Origin: PHAA01 sp964494735
Lineage (GTDB): Bacteria; Bacillota; Syntrophomonadia; Syntrophomonadales; Syntrophomonadaceae
NCBI GenBank assembly: GCA_964494735.1
Contig: CAZBSD010000017.1
Location: 1 to 45,869 of the forward strand
Length of the DNA stretch: 45,869 nucleotides
Reading direction: 5' to 3'
Shown: piece by piece, positions 16,506 to 25,647 of the stretch
Position numbering within the stretch: position 1 is the first letter of the stretch
Layout of the letters: each line of letters begins with the position of its first letter
Made by a program: the position numbers and the translations under genes
The notes under the pieces: model-generated
Told to the model about the DNA's origin: nothing
Databases searched by the model: none
What the model saw: the letters and a program-made list of their open reading frames with translations, nothing else

Positions 16506-17009
16506 ATGCTGGTACTGGGAATCGATCCAGGCACAGCCACCACTGGTTTTGGCTTGGTGGCAGGCGGATATGGAAAAGAAAAACTGGTGGGCTACGGAGT
16601 CATCAAGACCTCGCCGACAATGGCTATGCCCCAGCGATTGGCCCAGATCAACCGGGAATACGACCGGCTGTTGTTAGATTACCGACCTGATGCGGTAGCC
16701 ATAGAACAGCTATTTCACCACAAGAATGCCAAGACCGTTATCACGGTGGCCCAGAGCCGGGGGGTACTTCTTATGGCAGCGGCGATGCGGGATATAGATG
16801 TGGCGGAGTATACGCCTCTGCAGGTCAAGCAGGCTGTGACCGGATTTGGCCGGGCAGACAAGAAACAGATACAGATCATGGTCCGAAAGATACTCCGGTT
16901 GGAAGAAACACCGCGCCCGGATGATGCGGCCGATGCCTTGGCTATCGCCCTGTGCCATCTCCATTCTTACCGGTGGCATAACGTGCAGAAAAACGGAGGT
17001 TTATCGTGA
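16506..17009 (+). CDS. ruvC: Holliday junction resolvase RuvC
   Basis: This protein has 167 residues, standard length. It is the RuvC endonuclease, which cuts four-way junctions during recombination as part of the RuvABC resolvasome. The RNase H-like acidic residues are all visible: D7 in GIDPG, E67 in AIEQLF, and D140 and D143 in DDAADALA. The ATG at 16506 gives the family N-terminus MLVLGIDPG; a longer in-frame opening reaches back toward the terminator and is not credible. A TATAAT at 16467-16472 may be the -10 box of its promoter, but no clear -35 is seen. It overlaps ruvA by 4 bp. Confidence 0.96.
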   Translation: MLVLGIDPGTATTGFGLVAGGYGKEKLVGYGVIKTSPTMAMPQRLAQINREYDRLLLDYRPDAVAIEQLFHHKNAKTVITVAQSRGVLLMAAAMRDIDVAEYTPLQVKQAVTGFGRADKKQIQIMVRKILRLEETPRPDDAADALAIALCHLHSYRWHNVQKNGGLS

Positions 17010-17608
17010 TCTCATTCTTAAGAGGACAACTGGCCCAAGCGAGACCGGATTCAATAGTTGTAGAGGTAAGTGGTATTGGTTATGAAGTAGGTGTCCACAG
17101 CCGGGCTTGCGCCATGCTGCCGCCAACCGGTACTCCTGTAGTCGTATATACTTATTTGCAGGTTCTGGACAACGACCTCAAGCTATTCGGCTTCTTTTCC
17201 CAAGAGGAACTGGACCTTTTTAAGATGTTGTTGGGCGTTTCAGGACTGGGGGCTCGCAGTGCCTTGAATATACTGGCCGTTCTTAAACCCGATGAGTTCC
17301 TTCAAACCATTGTCAGTTCTGATGAAAAGAAACTGTTGACCGTTCCAGGCATCGGAAAAAAGACCGCCCAGCGTCTGGTCTTCGAGCTCAAGGATAAAGT
17401 GGGGAAGGGCCTGGGCATTGTGTTTGCGAATGCCGATGAGTCAGCCCCCCTGGAGGAATTATTGGAAGCATTGGAGGCACTCGGTTATCAGCGCACGGAA
17501 GTATTTCCGTTGGTAATGAACATGCATTCGCAGGGTGAATTGGTCGGTCGGGTGGAAGATAATATCAAAAAGGTGCTGCGCCGCAAAGCCCAGCAGATGA
17601 AGAGGTAG
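17006..17608 (+). CDS. ruvA: Holliday junction branch migration protein RuvA
   Basis: This protein has 200 residues. Order: N-terminal OB-fold (MISFLRGQL..., ~1-63), two helix-hairpin-helix motifs in domain II (GVSGLGARSALNIL and VPGIGKKTAQRLVFEL), and a C-terminal domain III that contacts RuvB. RuvA tetramers hold the junction open and recruit RuvB. The GTG start overlaps the ruvC stop (GTGA), a sign of translational coupling. Confidence 0.96.
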   Translation: MISFLRGQLAQARPDSIVVEVSGIGYEVGVHSRACAMLPPTGTPVVVYTYLQVLDNDLKLFGFFSQEELDLFKMLLGVSGLGARSALNILAVLKPDEFLQTIVSSDEKKLLTVPGIGKKTAQRLVFELKDKVGKGLGIVFANADESAPLEELLEALEALGYQRTEVFPLVMNMHSQGELVGRVEDNIKKVLRRKAQQMKR

Positions 17609-17621
17609 GGAGAGGACCGTT

Positions 17622-18659
17622 TTGGAGGAACAACGTCTGTTATCAGCCCAGGCAATAGGAGACGAAGACAACGCCGACATGGCTTTGCGCCCGGTTCGAT
17701 TGACTGATTATATAGGACAGGAAAAAGTTAAAAGCAACCTGGCGGTTTTCATTGCGGCGGCGCGGGCCCGGAATCAGAGCCTGGACCATGTCCTGTTGAG
17801 CGGCCCCCCGGGTTTGGGCAAGACGACTCTGGCTACGATAATATCCCAGGAGATGGACGGTTCGATACGGAGAACTTCGGGCCCGGCTATCGAAAGACCG
17901 GGCGACCTGGCAGCCATCCTTACCAACCTGGAACCTGGTGATATTCTGTTTATCGATGAGATCCACCGCATGAACCGGAGCATCGAAGAGATCATGTACC
18001 CGGCCATGGAAGATTTTTGCATCGATATCGTGATCGGTAAGGGGCCGGCGGCGCGCACCCTGCAGATCGATCTGCCTCCCTTTACACTAGTGGGCGCCAC
18101 CACCAGACCGGGATTACTTAGCTCGCCATTGCGGGATAGATTCGGTATTACCTTCCGGTTGGACTTTTATGGGGAGGAAGACCTGGCCCGGATAATTACC
18201 CGGGCTGCCTCAATCCTCGGAATCCCAGTCGACGGTGACGGAGCAGCCGAGATAGCCCGATGTTCCAGGGGAACTCCGCGGGTAGCCAATCGGCTGCTTA
18301 AACGGGTGGGTGATTTTGCCCTGGTCCAAGGTTGTGGTAAAATCGACAGGGAATCAGCCGCCCAGGCGCTGCAGTTGCTGGAGATAGACGCCATGGGGCT
18401 GGACATGGTGGACCGAATGATTCTGGAGGCCATCATAACCAAATTCGACGGCGGGCCAGTGGGATTGGAGACATTGGCCGCCAGCGTTTCTGAAGAGACC
18501 GACACCTTGACAGATGTCTACGAGCCCTATCTATTGAAATTAGGAATGATAAGCAAGACACCGCGGGGAAGGGTGGCAACACCTCATGCCTTTCGTTTGC
18601 TGGGATATGCGCCCAGGAAGACCAGCATCGAGCCAACCCTCTTTGAGGGAGGCGATTGA
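17622..18659 (+). CDS. ruvB: Holliday junction branch migration ATPase RuvB
   Basis: This protein has 345 residues, full length. It is an AAA+ motor with Walker A GPPGLGKTTLA (~65-75), Walker B LFIDEIHRM (~109-117), sensor motif GATTRPGLLSSPLRDRFG and a C-terminal winged helix. It forms hexamers that pump DNA through the RuvA-bound junction. The TTG start at 17622 follows AGGGAGAGG (17607-17615) and lies 13 bases after ruvA. It completes the ruvCAB operon. Confidence 0.96.
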   Translation: MEEQRLLSAQAIGDEDNADMALRPVRLTDYIGQEKVKSNLAVFIAAARARNQSLDHVLLSGPPGLGKTTLATIISQEMDGSIRRTSGPAIERPGDLAAILTNLEPGDILFIDEIHRMNRSIEEIMYPAMEDFCIDIVIGKGPAARTLQIDLPPFTLVGATTRPGLLSSPLRDRFGITFRLDFYGEEDLARIITRAASILGIPVDGDGAAEIARCSRGTPRVANRLLKRVGDFALVQGCGKIDRESAAQALQLLEIDAMGLDMVDRMILEAIITKFDGGPVGLETLAASVSEETDTLTDVYEPYLLKLGMISKTPRGRVATPHAFRLLGYAPRKTSIEPTLFEGGD

Positions 18660-18671
18660 GTTAGGTCTTTA

Positions 18672-19274
18672 GTGTTTTTGCTTCAGACGCTTTATGGAAG
18701 GTGCGGATGTGATGAGGAATTGACCCGGGTATTGTTACATATATGCTGTGGACCCTGCGCCAGTTATCCGGTTCCAGCCCTCAGAGAGGAGGGATTGGAG
18801 CCGGTTGGCTATTTCTATAATCCCAATATCCATCCCTACAGCGAATGGCTGCAACGCCGGCAATCCTTGGAGAAATATGCAGATGGCGTGGACTTGAAGG
18901 TGATATATGATGACAAATACAATCCCCGCGATTACTTCCAGAATATCGCCTATAGGGAAAGCCAGCGCTGCTTGCTCTGTTATCAGATGAGGCTGCGACA
19001 GGTGGCCCATATCGCCAGGCATGGACGTTTCGATTACTTCACAACATCTTTGCTGGTGAGTAAGCATCAGAAGCATGAACTCATTCGAGAACTGGGTGAG
19101 GCCATCGGGGTAGAATATGGGGTGCCTTTTTTGTACCGTGACTTTCGGGTTGGATTTAAGCAGTCGGGTGAAACAGCTCGGTCCCTGGGCCTTTACCGCC
19201 AGCAGTATTGCGGATGTTTGTACAGTGAAGTGGAACGCTACGCTCCCGCTGAAATCCGACGTTTGCTGAAATAA
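18672..19274 (+). CDS. queH: Epoxyqueuosine reductase QueH
   Basis: This protein has 200 residues. It is QueH (formerly DUF208), the non-cobalamin reductase that performs the last step of tRNA queuosine synthesis, replacing QueG. Diagnostic motifs are HICCGPCASYP (C25, C26, C29), FYNPNIHPYSEW, SQRCLLCYQMR, and the C-terminal QYCGC pair; the cysteines bind a [4Fe-4S] cluster and an adjacent metal. The start is uncertain. GTG 18672 has only a weak TTAGG site and is kept; TTG 18720 would give a closer fit to the family N-terminus but sits too near its GAGG. It follows ruvB by 12 bases and precedes queA and tgt, so three queuosine enzymes lie together. Confidence 0.9.
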   Translation: MFLLQTLYGRCGCDEELTRVLLHICCGPCASYPVPALREEGLEPVGYFYNPNIHPYSEWLQRRQSLEKYADGVDLKVIYDDKYNPRDYFQNIAYRESQRCLLCYQMRLRQVAHIARHGRFDYFTTSLLVSKHQKHELIRELGEAIGVEYGVPFLYRDFRVGFKQSGETARSLGLYRQQYCGCLYSEVERYAPAEIRRLLK

Positions 19275-19362
19275 ACCGATGGGGGGATCGTAGGCCGGAC
19301 AGTCCACAGCATGAAGAAATGAAGCTGAAATGAAAATGCTCAACCAACAAAGGACCATGGAA

Positions 19363-20415
19363 ATGAATAGCAAAAGCGATGCCGTATATGCAACAAGTTC
19401 TTATCAATACGATCTGCCCCCAAACCTGATTGCTCAATACCCGGTGGAACCGAGGGATAGTTCCAGGCTCCTGGTTATGGAGAAGGGGACCGGTCTCCTG
19501 CGGGATCGGGCTTTCACAGAAGTGGCTGACTTGTTGAAGAGCGGCGACACATTGGTCCTCAATCGGACCAGGGTGATTCCAGCTCGATTATTTGGCATCA
19601 AGGACACTGGGGCCCGTATTGAAATACTCCTCCTGGCCCAAAGGGAGGAATACTGGGAAGCCCTGGTAAAACCAGCCCGGCGTATGAAGGCCGGTACTGT
19701 GGTCAGATTTCCCGGCTTCAGGACGTACGCTGAGGTGGAAGCGGTCCTTGAAGGGGATGGCTGTCGCTTGCTTAGTTTTCACAACTGTCCTGATATGGAT
19801 GACTTTTTAAACAATGTCGGTCAAGTGCCCCTGCCCCCGTATATTAGTCGGGGAGCGGAGCCGGGTGATCGGGAACAATACCAGACTGTCTACGCCCGGG
19901 AGTCCGGTTCAGCTGCGGCTCCCACCGCCGGGCTGCATTTTACGATAGCCCTGCTGGAGCAGCTGAAGGTCAAGGGAGTCGATATCGCAACCTTGGTATT
20001 GCACGTGGGACTGGGAACCTTCCGTCCAGTCAGCAGTGACGATATTAGAGAACACCGGATGCACAGCGAGCGTTACTATGTGGGCCCGGAGACAGCCATG
20101 GTCTTGAACAGAACCCGGGCCAGAGGCGGGCGGATAATAGCGGTAGGCACCACCGTAGTAAGGACCCTGGAATCCATATATACGGATGGATCCGGCTTCA
20201 CCTGCGCCAACGGGGAAACCAACAAATTTATATTTCCAGGGTATACTTATAAGGCCGTGGATGGGTTGATAACCAATTTTCATCTGCCGGCTTCTTCACT
20301 GCTGATGCTGGTAGCTGCATTTGCCGGCCTGGACCATACCCTGGCTGCTTATCACCATGCAGTGGCCGAAAAGTATCGTTTTTTTAGTTATGGCGATGCT
20401 ATGCTTATAATCTGA
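19363..20415 (+). CDS. queA: tRNA preQ1(34) S-adenosylmethionine ribosyltransferase-isomerase
   Basis: This protein has 350 residues, normal for QueA. It transfers and isomerises the ribosyl group of SAM onto preQ1 in tRNA to make epoxyqueuosine. Family motifs: YDLPPNLIAQYPVEPRDSSR at the N-terminus, NRTRVIPARLFG, AAPTAGLHFT, HVGLGTFRPV and LITNFHLPASSLLMLVAAF. ATG 19363 is preferred for its spacing from AAGGA (19350-19354); in-frame ATGs at 19330 and 19357 are possible. It sits between queH and tgt. Confidence 0.95.
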   Translation: MNSKSDAVYATSSYQYDLPPNLIAQYPVEPRDSSRLLVMEKGTGLLRDRAFTEVADLLKSGDTLVLNRTRVIPARLFGIKDTGARIEILLLAQREEYWEALVKPARRMKAGTVVRFPGFRTYAEVEAVLEGDGCRLLSFHNCPDMDDFLNNVGQVPLPPYISRGAEPGDREQYQTVYARESGSAAAPTAGLHFTIALLEQLKVKGVDIATLVLHVGLGTFRPVSSDDIREHRMHSERYYVGPETAMVLNRTRARGGRIIAVGTTVVRTLESIYTDGSGFTCANGETNKFIFPGYTYKAVDGLITNFHLPASSLLMLVAAFAGLDHTLAAYHHAVAEKYRFFSYGDAMLII

Positions 20416-20456
20416 TAGGCAGCTTGTGCTTGATGGCCCAACTAGGAGGAATACTT

Positions 20457-21560
20457 TTGCAATTTGAGGTGACGAAAACCGATCGCTCTTGTCCGGCGCG
20501 GGTGGGGAAAATTACGACTGGCCATGGCGTCTTTACGACCCCCATCTTCATGCCGGTTGGTACCCAGGCTACGGTCAAGACATTGACCCCGGAGGAATTG
20601 TATGGGATGGGGGCGGGTATCATCCTGGCCAATACCTATCACCTCCATTTGCGGCCTGGGGAGGATCTGATCGCGGAAGCGGGCGGACTACACAACTTTA
20701 TGAACTGGAAACGGGGTTTGCTTACCGACAGCGGTGGTTTTCAGGTGTTCAGCCTGCAGGGCTTGCGCAAAATTGACGATGATGGTGTCTATTTCAATTC
20801 CCATATAGATGGTTCGCGTCACTATCTTACCCCGGCAACAGTCATGGATATCCAGCAAAAATTGGGCGCCGACATAGCCATGTGTTTCGATGAATGTTCA
20901 CCGTATCCTTGCAGCTATGAAGAAGCCGAGAGGGCGGTGCGCCGTACCACGGTGTGGGCACAGAGATGCAAACTGGCCCACTCGCGCCCGGATCAGGCTG
21001 TCTTCGGCATTATTCAGGGAAGCGTTTTTACCGACCTGAGACAGAGGAGCGCGCAGGAGATAACCGAGCTGGATTTTCCGGGTTACGCAATCGGGGGCTT
21101 GAGTGTAGGGGAATCCAAAGCTGCCATGCAGGAAATGCTGGGAGTGTTGGAACCAATGCTGCCCAAGGATAAACCACGTTACCTTATGGGAGTGGGAGCT
21201 CCCGAGGATCTTGTGGAAGGGGTTGGCAGGGGCATTGATATGTTCGATTGTGTACTGCCGACTAGATTGGCCCGTCACGGCACTGCTTTCACCAGGTTCG
21301 GCAAAATTGTGGTTCGCAATGCGGCCTGGGCCAGGGATTTTGGACCGTTGGATCCCAATTGTGATTGCTGTGTGTGTCAGAGTCACACCCGGGCTTATCT
21401 GCGGCATCTGATAAAGGCTGGTGAGATGCTGGCCCATCGCCTGTTAAGTTATCACAATCTATATTTCCTGTTGAAGCTGATGCAGAGGACCCAAGCGGCT
21501 ATTTTAGAAGACCGTTTTCAGGCTTTTCGAACTGACTTCTATCAAGATTACAAGTTTTAA
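20457..21560 (+). CDS. tgt: tRNA-guanine transglycosylase (bacterial Tgt)
   Basis: This protein has 367 residues, full length. It swaps guanine-34 for preQ1 in tRNAs with GUN anticodons, the step before QueA. D91 lies in the conserved DSGGFQ motif; MGVGAPEDLVEGVGRGIDMFDCVLPTR... carries the second conserved aspartate region, split here as GVGRGIDMFDCVLPTRLAR. The zinc site is C302, C304, C307 and a histidine about 26 residues on (HRLLSYHN). The TTG start at 20457 is placed by AGGAGG at 20444-20449; an upstream GTG extension adds residues not seen in the family. It ends the queuosine group. Confidence 0.95.
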   Translation: MQFEVTKTDRSCPARVGKITTGHGVFTTPIFMPVGTQATVKTLTPEELYGMGAGIILANTYHLHLRPGEDLIAEAGGLHNFMNWKRGLLTDSGGFQVFSLQGLRKIDDDGVYFNSHIDGSRHYLTPATVMDIQQKLGADIAMCFDECSPYPCSYEEAERAVRRTTVWAQRCKLAHSRPDQAVFGIIQGSVFTDLRQRSAQEITELDFPGYAIGGLSVGESKAAMQEMLGVLEPMLPKDKPRYLMGVGAPEDLVEGVGRGIDMFDCVLPTRLARHGTAFTRFGKIVVRNAAWARDFGPLDPNCDCCVCQSHTRAYLRHLIKAGEMLAHRLLSYHNLYFLLKLMQRTQAAILEDRFQAFRTDFYQDYKF

Positions 21561-21580
21561 CAAGAGGATTTTGGCAATCA

Positions 21581-21608
21581 TTGGCGAAAAAATATAAGGT
21601 TATACTAT
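21581..21608 (+). promoter_or_regulatory. Possible promoter for the yajC-secDF operon
   Basis: TTGGCG (21581-21586) and TACTAT (21603-21608) are separated by 16 bases, with another TTGGCA ten bases further upstream. The position, just after tgt and 14 bases before the yajC start, makes the leader very short, so confidence is low. Confidence 0.35.
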
Positions 21609-21621
21609 AAGGAGGTATTTG

Positions 21622-21894
21622 ATGAATACACAGACTTGGCTGCCAACAGCCATATACCTGGGAGTATTCCTGGCCATTTTCTACGTATTGATTATCATGC
21701 CGCGAAAAAAACAGGAAAAGAAGCATAAAGAGACGATGGAGAGCCTTAAACGCGGAGACAAAGTCGTGACTATCGGAGGACTGAAAGGGGAGGTGGCTCG
21801 AGTAAAAGAAGACACTATGATCCTTAAGGTCAACGACAATACCGAGATGGAGTTCTTAAAGAAAGCAGTAGCCTACAAAGACGAGGAAAAATAG
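21622..21894 (+). CDS. yajC: Preprotein translocase subunit YajC
   Basis: This protein has 90 residues. A single N-terminal membrane helix (~7-26, AIYLGVFLAIFYVLIIMPRKK) ends in the family's basic MPRKKQEKKHKE run, followed by the short soluble domain with GDKVVTIGGLKGEV. YajC associates with SecD-SecF and the Sec translocon. GGAGG at 21611-21615 sets the ATG at 21622. It is coupled to the next gene by a one-base overlap and belongs to the yajC-HD-secD-secF unit. Confidence 0.94.
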   Translation: MNTQTWLPTAIYLGVFLAIFYVLIIMPRKKQEKKHKETMESLKRGDKVVTIGGLKGEVARVKEDTMILKVNDNTEMEFLKKAVAYKDEEK

Positions 21895-22553
21895 TGGTTA
21901 CCCTGGATGCCATCAGAGAGAGCAAGGTTATTCAGGCCCTTATCGAGAACGGGGATGAACATTTGGGGGCAATCGGTTACACGGACCATGGTTTTTCTCA
22001 TGTGGGTCTGGTGGCCAGTCTGAGTCGGCGGATCCTGATGGATCTGGGTTATGATATACACCTGGCGGAATTAGCCGGTATATCCGGCTATATGCACGAT
22101 CTGGGCAATGTTATCAACCGGGTGGGGCACAGTCAGAGTGGAGCCATGATGTCATTCTCAATTTTACGCAGAATGGGGATGGAGCCAGAAGATATATCAA
22201 TTGTGGTATCAGCCATAGGAAATCATGACGAGGGGAGCGGCCATCCCATAAATGCCGTCTCGGCGGCTTTGATCCTGGCTGATAAGTCGCACGTACACCG
22301 TAATCGGGTGAGAAACAGGGATTATGCCACCTACGATATTCATGACCGGGTCAATTTTGCGGTACAACAGTCTTTGCTCAAGGTTGATGGAAAGAACAGG
22401 AGCGTCACCATGGACCTCAGAATAGACACTGATATTTGCCCGGTGATGGAATATTTCGAGATCTTTCTCAGTCGGATGTTACTTTGTACGCGGGCGGCCA
22501 ACTTTCTGAATTGTAGATTTGGCTTGCTCATAAATGATACCCAACTCTTGTGA
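21894..22553 (+). CDS. HD-domain phosphohydrolase inserted in the sec operon
   Basis: This protein has 219 residues. HD-superfamily metal ligands can be read: H32 in YTDHGFSHV (with H36), H68-D69 in YMHDLGN and a later NHDEGSGHP segment (~109-117). This fits a metal-dependent phosphohydrolase, but the substrate (nucleotide, dinucleotide or other) cannot be assigned. It carries no GYP signature and is distinct from the two HD-GYP proteins. The GTG start overlaps the yajC stop by one base (TAGTG) with GAGG at 21883-21887, so translation is probably coupled, and secD follows 37 bases later. Confidence 0.8.
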   Translation: MVTLDAIRESKVIQALIENGDEHLGAIGYTDHGFSHVGLVASLSRRILMDLGYDIHLAELAGISGYMHDLGNVINRVGHSQSGAMMSFSILRRMGMEPEDISIVVSAIGNHDEGSGHPINAVSAALILADKSHVHRNRVRNRDYATYDIHDRVNFAVQQSLLKVDGKNRSVTMDLRIDTDICPVMEYFEIFLSRMLLCTRAANFLNCRFGLLINDTQLL

Positions 22554-22590
22554 TTCCGATTAGTGGAGTGTTGGAAGGAGGATAAAACTG

Positions 22591-23796
22591 GTGCGCAAGA
22601 ATACCAGTATGGCCATTGTGGCGGCCATTACAGTGGCCATTATAGGACTGGCTTACTTTACTTACCGGCCCATCTTGAACAATCTGCAGTTGGGCCTGGA
22701 TCTTAAAGGCGGTTTGCACGTGGTCTTGCAGGCCCAAGAAAAAGAAGGGGAAGCGATTACTTCCGATACGATCCAGAAATCGATCGGGGTTCTGCGAAAC
22801 CGGATCGACAGTTTGGGGGTCAAAGAACCAAGCATCTATCCTCAAGGGAATGATCGTATCGTGGTCGAGATAGCGGGGATAGACGATCCCGAGAAGGCGG
22901 TGGATATAATAAAGAATACCGCCCAGTTGGAGTTCCAGGATGAAGAGGGTAACGTATTGGTCACCGGCAAGGACCTAAAGGACGCCCAAGCGTCACCAGG
23001 TGTCAATGGCAAAGGCGCCACCGTCGACCTGGAGTTCAACGATGCCGGTGCCAAGTTGTTCGCCGATGCTACCGCTAAAAATGTGGGCCGGCGCATCGCT
23101 ATCGTGATAGATGAAGAGGTGATCAGCGCTCCGACTGTTGATGAACCGATTCCCAGCGGCCGGGCCCAAATTCATGGCAGTTTTACCGCCGAAGAAGCTC
23201 AAAACATGGCTGTTTTGCTCCGTTCCGGGGCTCTTCCGGTGTCCTTCAGTATAATGGAGAAACGTACAGTTGGACCGACCCTTGGTTCTGACTCATTGAA
23301 CCTCAGTGTAAAGGCAGCTATTGTAGGTTTGATAGCCATCCTGATATTTATGATCGGTTATTATCTTCTGCCCGGAGTTGTGGCGGCAATCTCAATGGTT
23401 CTATACGCCGTCATTGTCCTGGGGACCATGATATTGCTGGGTTCTTCCCTGACCTTGCCAGGCATAGCTGGATTCGTGTTATCGATAGGAATGGCGGTCG
23501 ATGCAAACATCATAATCTATGAGCATATAAAAGAAGAGCTGCGGATGGGCAAGACCCTGAAAGCGTCTATCCAGTCCGGTTTTGCCCGAGCCTTTTGGAC
23601 CATCTTCGACTCACAATTGACAACCCTGATAGCAGCCCTGGTCCTGATATGGTTTGGCAGCGGCCCCATCAAGGGTTTTGCCGTAACCCTGTCTATTGGT
23701 ATTGTTGCCAGTATGGTGGTTGCCCTCGGATTCACCCGGTATATGATGGTGCTTTGCGCAGACTTTTTCAAATCCAATAAACTATACGGCGTTTAG
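22591..23796 (+). CDS. secD: Protein translocase subunit SecD
   Basis: This protein has 401 residues, the compact Firmicute form. A first membrane helix is followed by LGLDLKGGLHVVLQA, a large extracytoplasmic P1 domain (~50-215), and five more helices, including GIAGFVLSIGMAVDANIIIYE with the conserved D/N residues of the RND fold. With SecF it uses the proton motive force to help pull secreted proteins through SecYEG. The GTG start has GGAGGA upstream. secF follows after 12 bases as a separate gene, not fused as in Bacillus SecDF. Confidence 0.95.
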   Translation: MRKNTSMAIVAAITVAIIGLAYFTYRPILNNLQLGLDLKGGLHVVLQAQEKEGEAITSDTIQKSIGVLRNRIDSLGVKEPSIYPQGNDRIVVEIAGIDDPEKAVDIIKNTAQLEFQDEEGNVLVTGKDLKDAQASPGVNGKGATVDLEFNDAGAKLFADATAKNVGRRIAIVIDEEVISAPTVDEPIPSGRAQIHGSFTAEEAQNMAVLLRSGALPVSFSIMEKRTVGPTLGSDSLNLSVKAAIVGLIAILIFMIGYYLLPGVVAAISMVLYAVIVLGTMILLGSSLTLPGIAGFVLSIGMAVDANIIIYEHIKEELRMGKTLKASIQSGFARAFWTIFDSQLTTLIAALVLIWFGSGPIKGFAVTLSIGIVASMVVALGFTRYMMVLCADFFKSNKLYGV

Positions 23797-23808
23797 GGGG
23801 GACAGCGG

Positions 23809-24651
23809 ATGCAAATCATAGAAAAAAGGAAATGGTTCTATATAATATCTCTAGTTCTAATCATACCGGGTATAATATCGATGTTTGTGCAGGGATTCAA
23901 CCTGGGCATCGATTTCAAAGGCGGTTCCATGTTGCGCTACAGATTGGAATCCAATGCTGATGCAGCTGCCATAACTGAGACGGTCAGGAACCTGCAGATC
24001 GTCAATGAGGTGAGCGTTCAAAAGAGCGGCAGCGAATACTATATCCGCTCCAGCGAATTGGACCAGGAACAGACCCAGCAGATCACCGCTGCACTCAACA
24101 CCCGATTCGGGACGACGACCCTGCAGAGTGCGGAGAGCGTCGGAGCAACTATCGGGGGAGAGTTGGTGCGCAATGCATTCATGGCGGTGGCTATCGCTCT
24201 GGTGTTGATGCTCATCTATATCACCTTCCGTTTTGAATGGTCCTTCGGATTAGCCGCAGTTCTGGCCCTATTTCATGATGTACTGATCGTGTGCGGGATC
24301 TTCTCTCTGTTCCAATTGGAGGTAAACGGGGCATTTATCGCCGCCATCCTGACAGTTATCGGGTATTCCATCAATGATACCATCGTGATTTTTGACCGGG
24401 TACGAGAGAACCTGCGGATGAAGAAGAAAGATGCCTTGGATACCCTCCTCAACAAGAGCATAATGCAGACCATGAACCGGTCGGTCAACACGGTTTTGAC
24501 GGTCTTGATGCCGCTCATAGCCCTGCTCGTGTTCGGTGGCGATACCATCAAGATATTCGTAATTGCTCTATTAGTAGGTTTTATGTTCGGTATGTATTCC
24601 TCCATCTGTATCGCCAGCCCGTTCTACTATGAAATAAAACAGAGAGCCTAG
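23809..24651 (+). CDS. secF: Protein translocase subunit SecF
   Basis: This protein has 280 residues. The N-terminal helix is followed by GIDFKGGSMLRYRL (the SecF counterpart of the SecD motif), a short P4 domain, and the membrane block with FLAAILTVIGYSINDTIVIFDRVREN-type residues (here AAILTVIGYSINDTIVIFDR, ~184-203). It partners SecD. GGGGG lies just upstream of the ATG. A terminator follows, closing the sec unit. Confidence 0.95.
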   Translation: MQIIEKRKWFYIISLVLIIPGIISMFVQGFNLGIDFKGGSMLRYRLESNADAAAITETVRNLQIVNEVSVQKSGSEYYIRSSELDQEQTQQITAALNTRFGTTTLQSAESVGATIGGELVRNAFMAVAIALVLMLIYITFRFEWSFGLAAVLALFHDVLIVCGIFSLFQLEVNGAFIAAILTVIGYSINDTIVIFDRVRENLRMKKKDALDTLLNKSIMQTMNRSVNTVLTVLMPLIALLVFGGDTIKIFVIALLVGFMFGMYSSICIASPFYYEIKQRA

Positions 24652-24675
24652 AGTATCCTAAACAAAGCAGTCTGC

Positions 24676-24710
24676 ATGAGGGCTTCCGCGTCGGGGGCCC
24701 TCATTTTCTA
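24676..24710 (+). terminator. Rho-independent terminator after secF
   Basis: ATGAGGGC (24676-24683) pairs with GCCCTCAT (24697-24704), followed by TTTTCT. Confidence 0.8.
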
Positions 24711-24829
24711 CGCTTAAAATCATGGAATAGTCCCACAAACCGCTGGCGCTTGAAGGAATTTCTGTGTGGAAATAGAAGTAATTTGACGTAGCCTTTCCCC
24801 AATTCATTATTTAGGAGGGAGATAATACT

Positions 24830-25174
24830 ATGGTAAACGCGTATCTGCTGGCGGCACTGGTTTTCATTGGTGCCATGTTGTTGTTCATACTCCAGAATGA
24901 TGCCCATGTTTCGATACAATTCCTAAACTGGAAAACTTCCGAACTCTCTTTGGCGGTGGTGTTGATCGCATCTGTCTGCGTAGGGGCATTGATCACTTTT
25001 TTACTGGATAGCTACCGCGCGTTTAAAACGGGACAGAAGATGCGCAAACTAGTGAAGGAGAATCAGAAACACGAACAAGAAATTAAACTGCTTAAAGGAC
25101 AGGTGAGTGCACCTGATCAGACTAGCGGAAGCAGCGGATCGGTAGACCGAGCGCCGAAAGGGTTCGAGGTTTAA
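24830..25174 (+). CDS. LapA-domain membrane protein (DUF1049)
   Basis: This protein has 114 residues. Two hydrophobic helices (~4-22 and ~41-61) flank a FILQNDAHVSIQFLNW segment typical of the LapA/DUF1049 domain, followed by a basic coiled-coil tail (KLVKENQKHEQEIKLLK) and a Gly/Ser-rich end. In Gram-negatives LapA is linked to lipopolysaccharide assembly; in Firmicutes the function is unknown. GGAGGGAG precedes the ATG. dtd starts 3 bases after its stop. Confidence 0.82.
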   Translation: MVNAYLLAALVFIGAMLLFILQNDAHVSIQFLNWKTSELSLAVVLIASVCVGALITFLLDSYRAFKTGQKMRKLVKENQKHEQEIKLLKGQVSAPDQTSGSSGSVDRAPKGFEV

Positions 25175-25177
25175 TAA

Positions 25178-25627
25178 GTGCGGGCAGTTGTGCAAAGAAG
25201 CAAGCATAGCAGGGTGGTGGTCGATCAAGTAGAGAAATCGAGTATCCAAGCGGGACTGTTGGTACTGTTGGGCATAAAACGAGGCGACCGGCAGAACGAC
25301 GCTGATTATATGATGGAGAAGATAATCAACCTGCGTATTTTTGAAGATGAGGCGGGCAAGATGAACCGCTCCCTTAGGGATACGGGTGGATCGGTACTTA
25401 TGGTGAGCCAGTTCACTTTACTGGGAGACGTGCGCAACGGCCGCAGACCTAGTTTCACCGACGCGGAAGAACCAGAAAAAGCGGAGTCGCTCTTTGATTA
25501 CTCGGTGGGGTACCTGCGGGCAAAAGGTGTGCCGGTCATGACGGGGATTTTTGGAGCGGATATGTTGGTGTCCATTGAGAATGAAGGACCGGTGACCATT
25601 TTGCTGGATAGCGAAAAGAAATTCTAA
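25178..25627 (+). CDS. dtd: D-aminoacyl-tRNA deacylase
   Basis: This protein has 149 residues, normal length. Dtd hydrolyses D-amino acids (and glycine mischarged on tRNA-Ala) from tRNA. Diagnostic motifs: the N-terminal MRAVVQR, MVSQFTLLGD (~75-84) with the catalytic threonine region, and NEGPVT (~137-142), the Gly-cisPro motif. The GTG start lies 3 bases after the LapA-type gene, indicating one transcript. A terminator follows. Confidence 0.95.
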   Translation: MRAVVQRSKHSRVVVDQVEKSSIQAGLLVLLGIKRGDRQNDADYMMEKIINLRIFEDEAGKMNRSLRDTGGSVLMVSQFTLLGDVRNGRRPSFTDAEEPEKAESLFDYSVGYLRAKGVPVMTGIFGADMLVSIENEGPVTILLDSEKKF

Positions 25628-25647
25628 ATGGGATGATTGCTTAGAGT

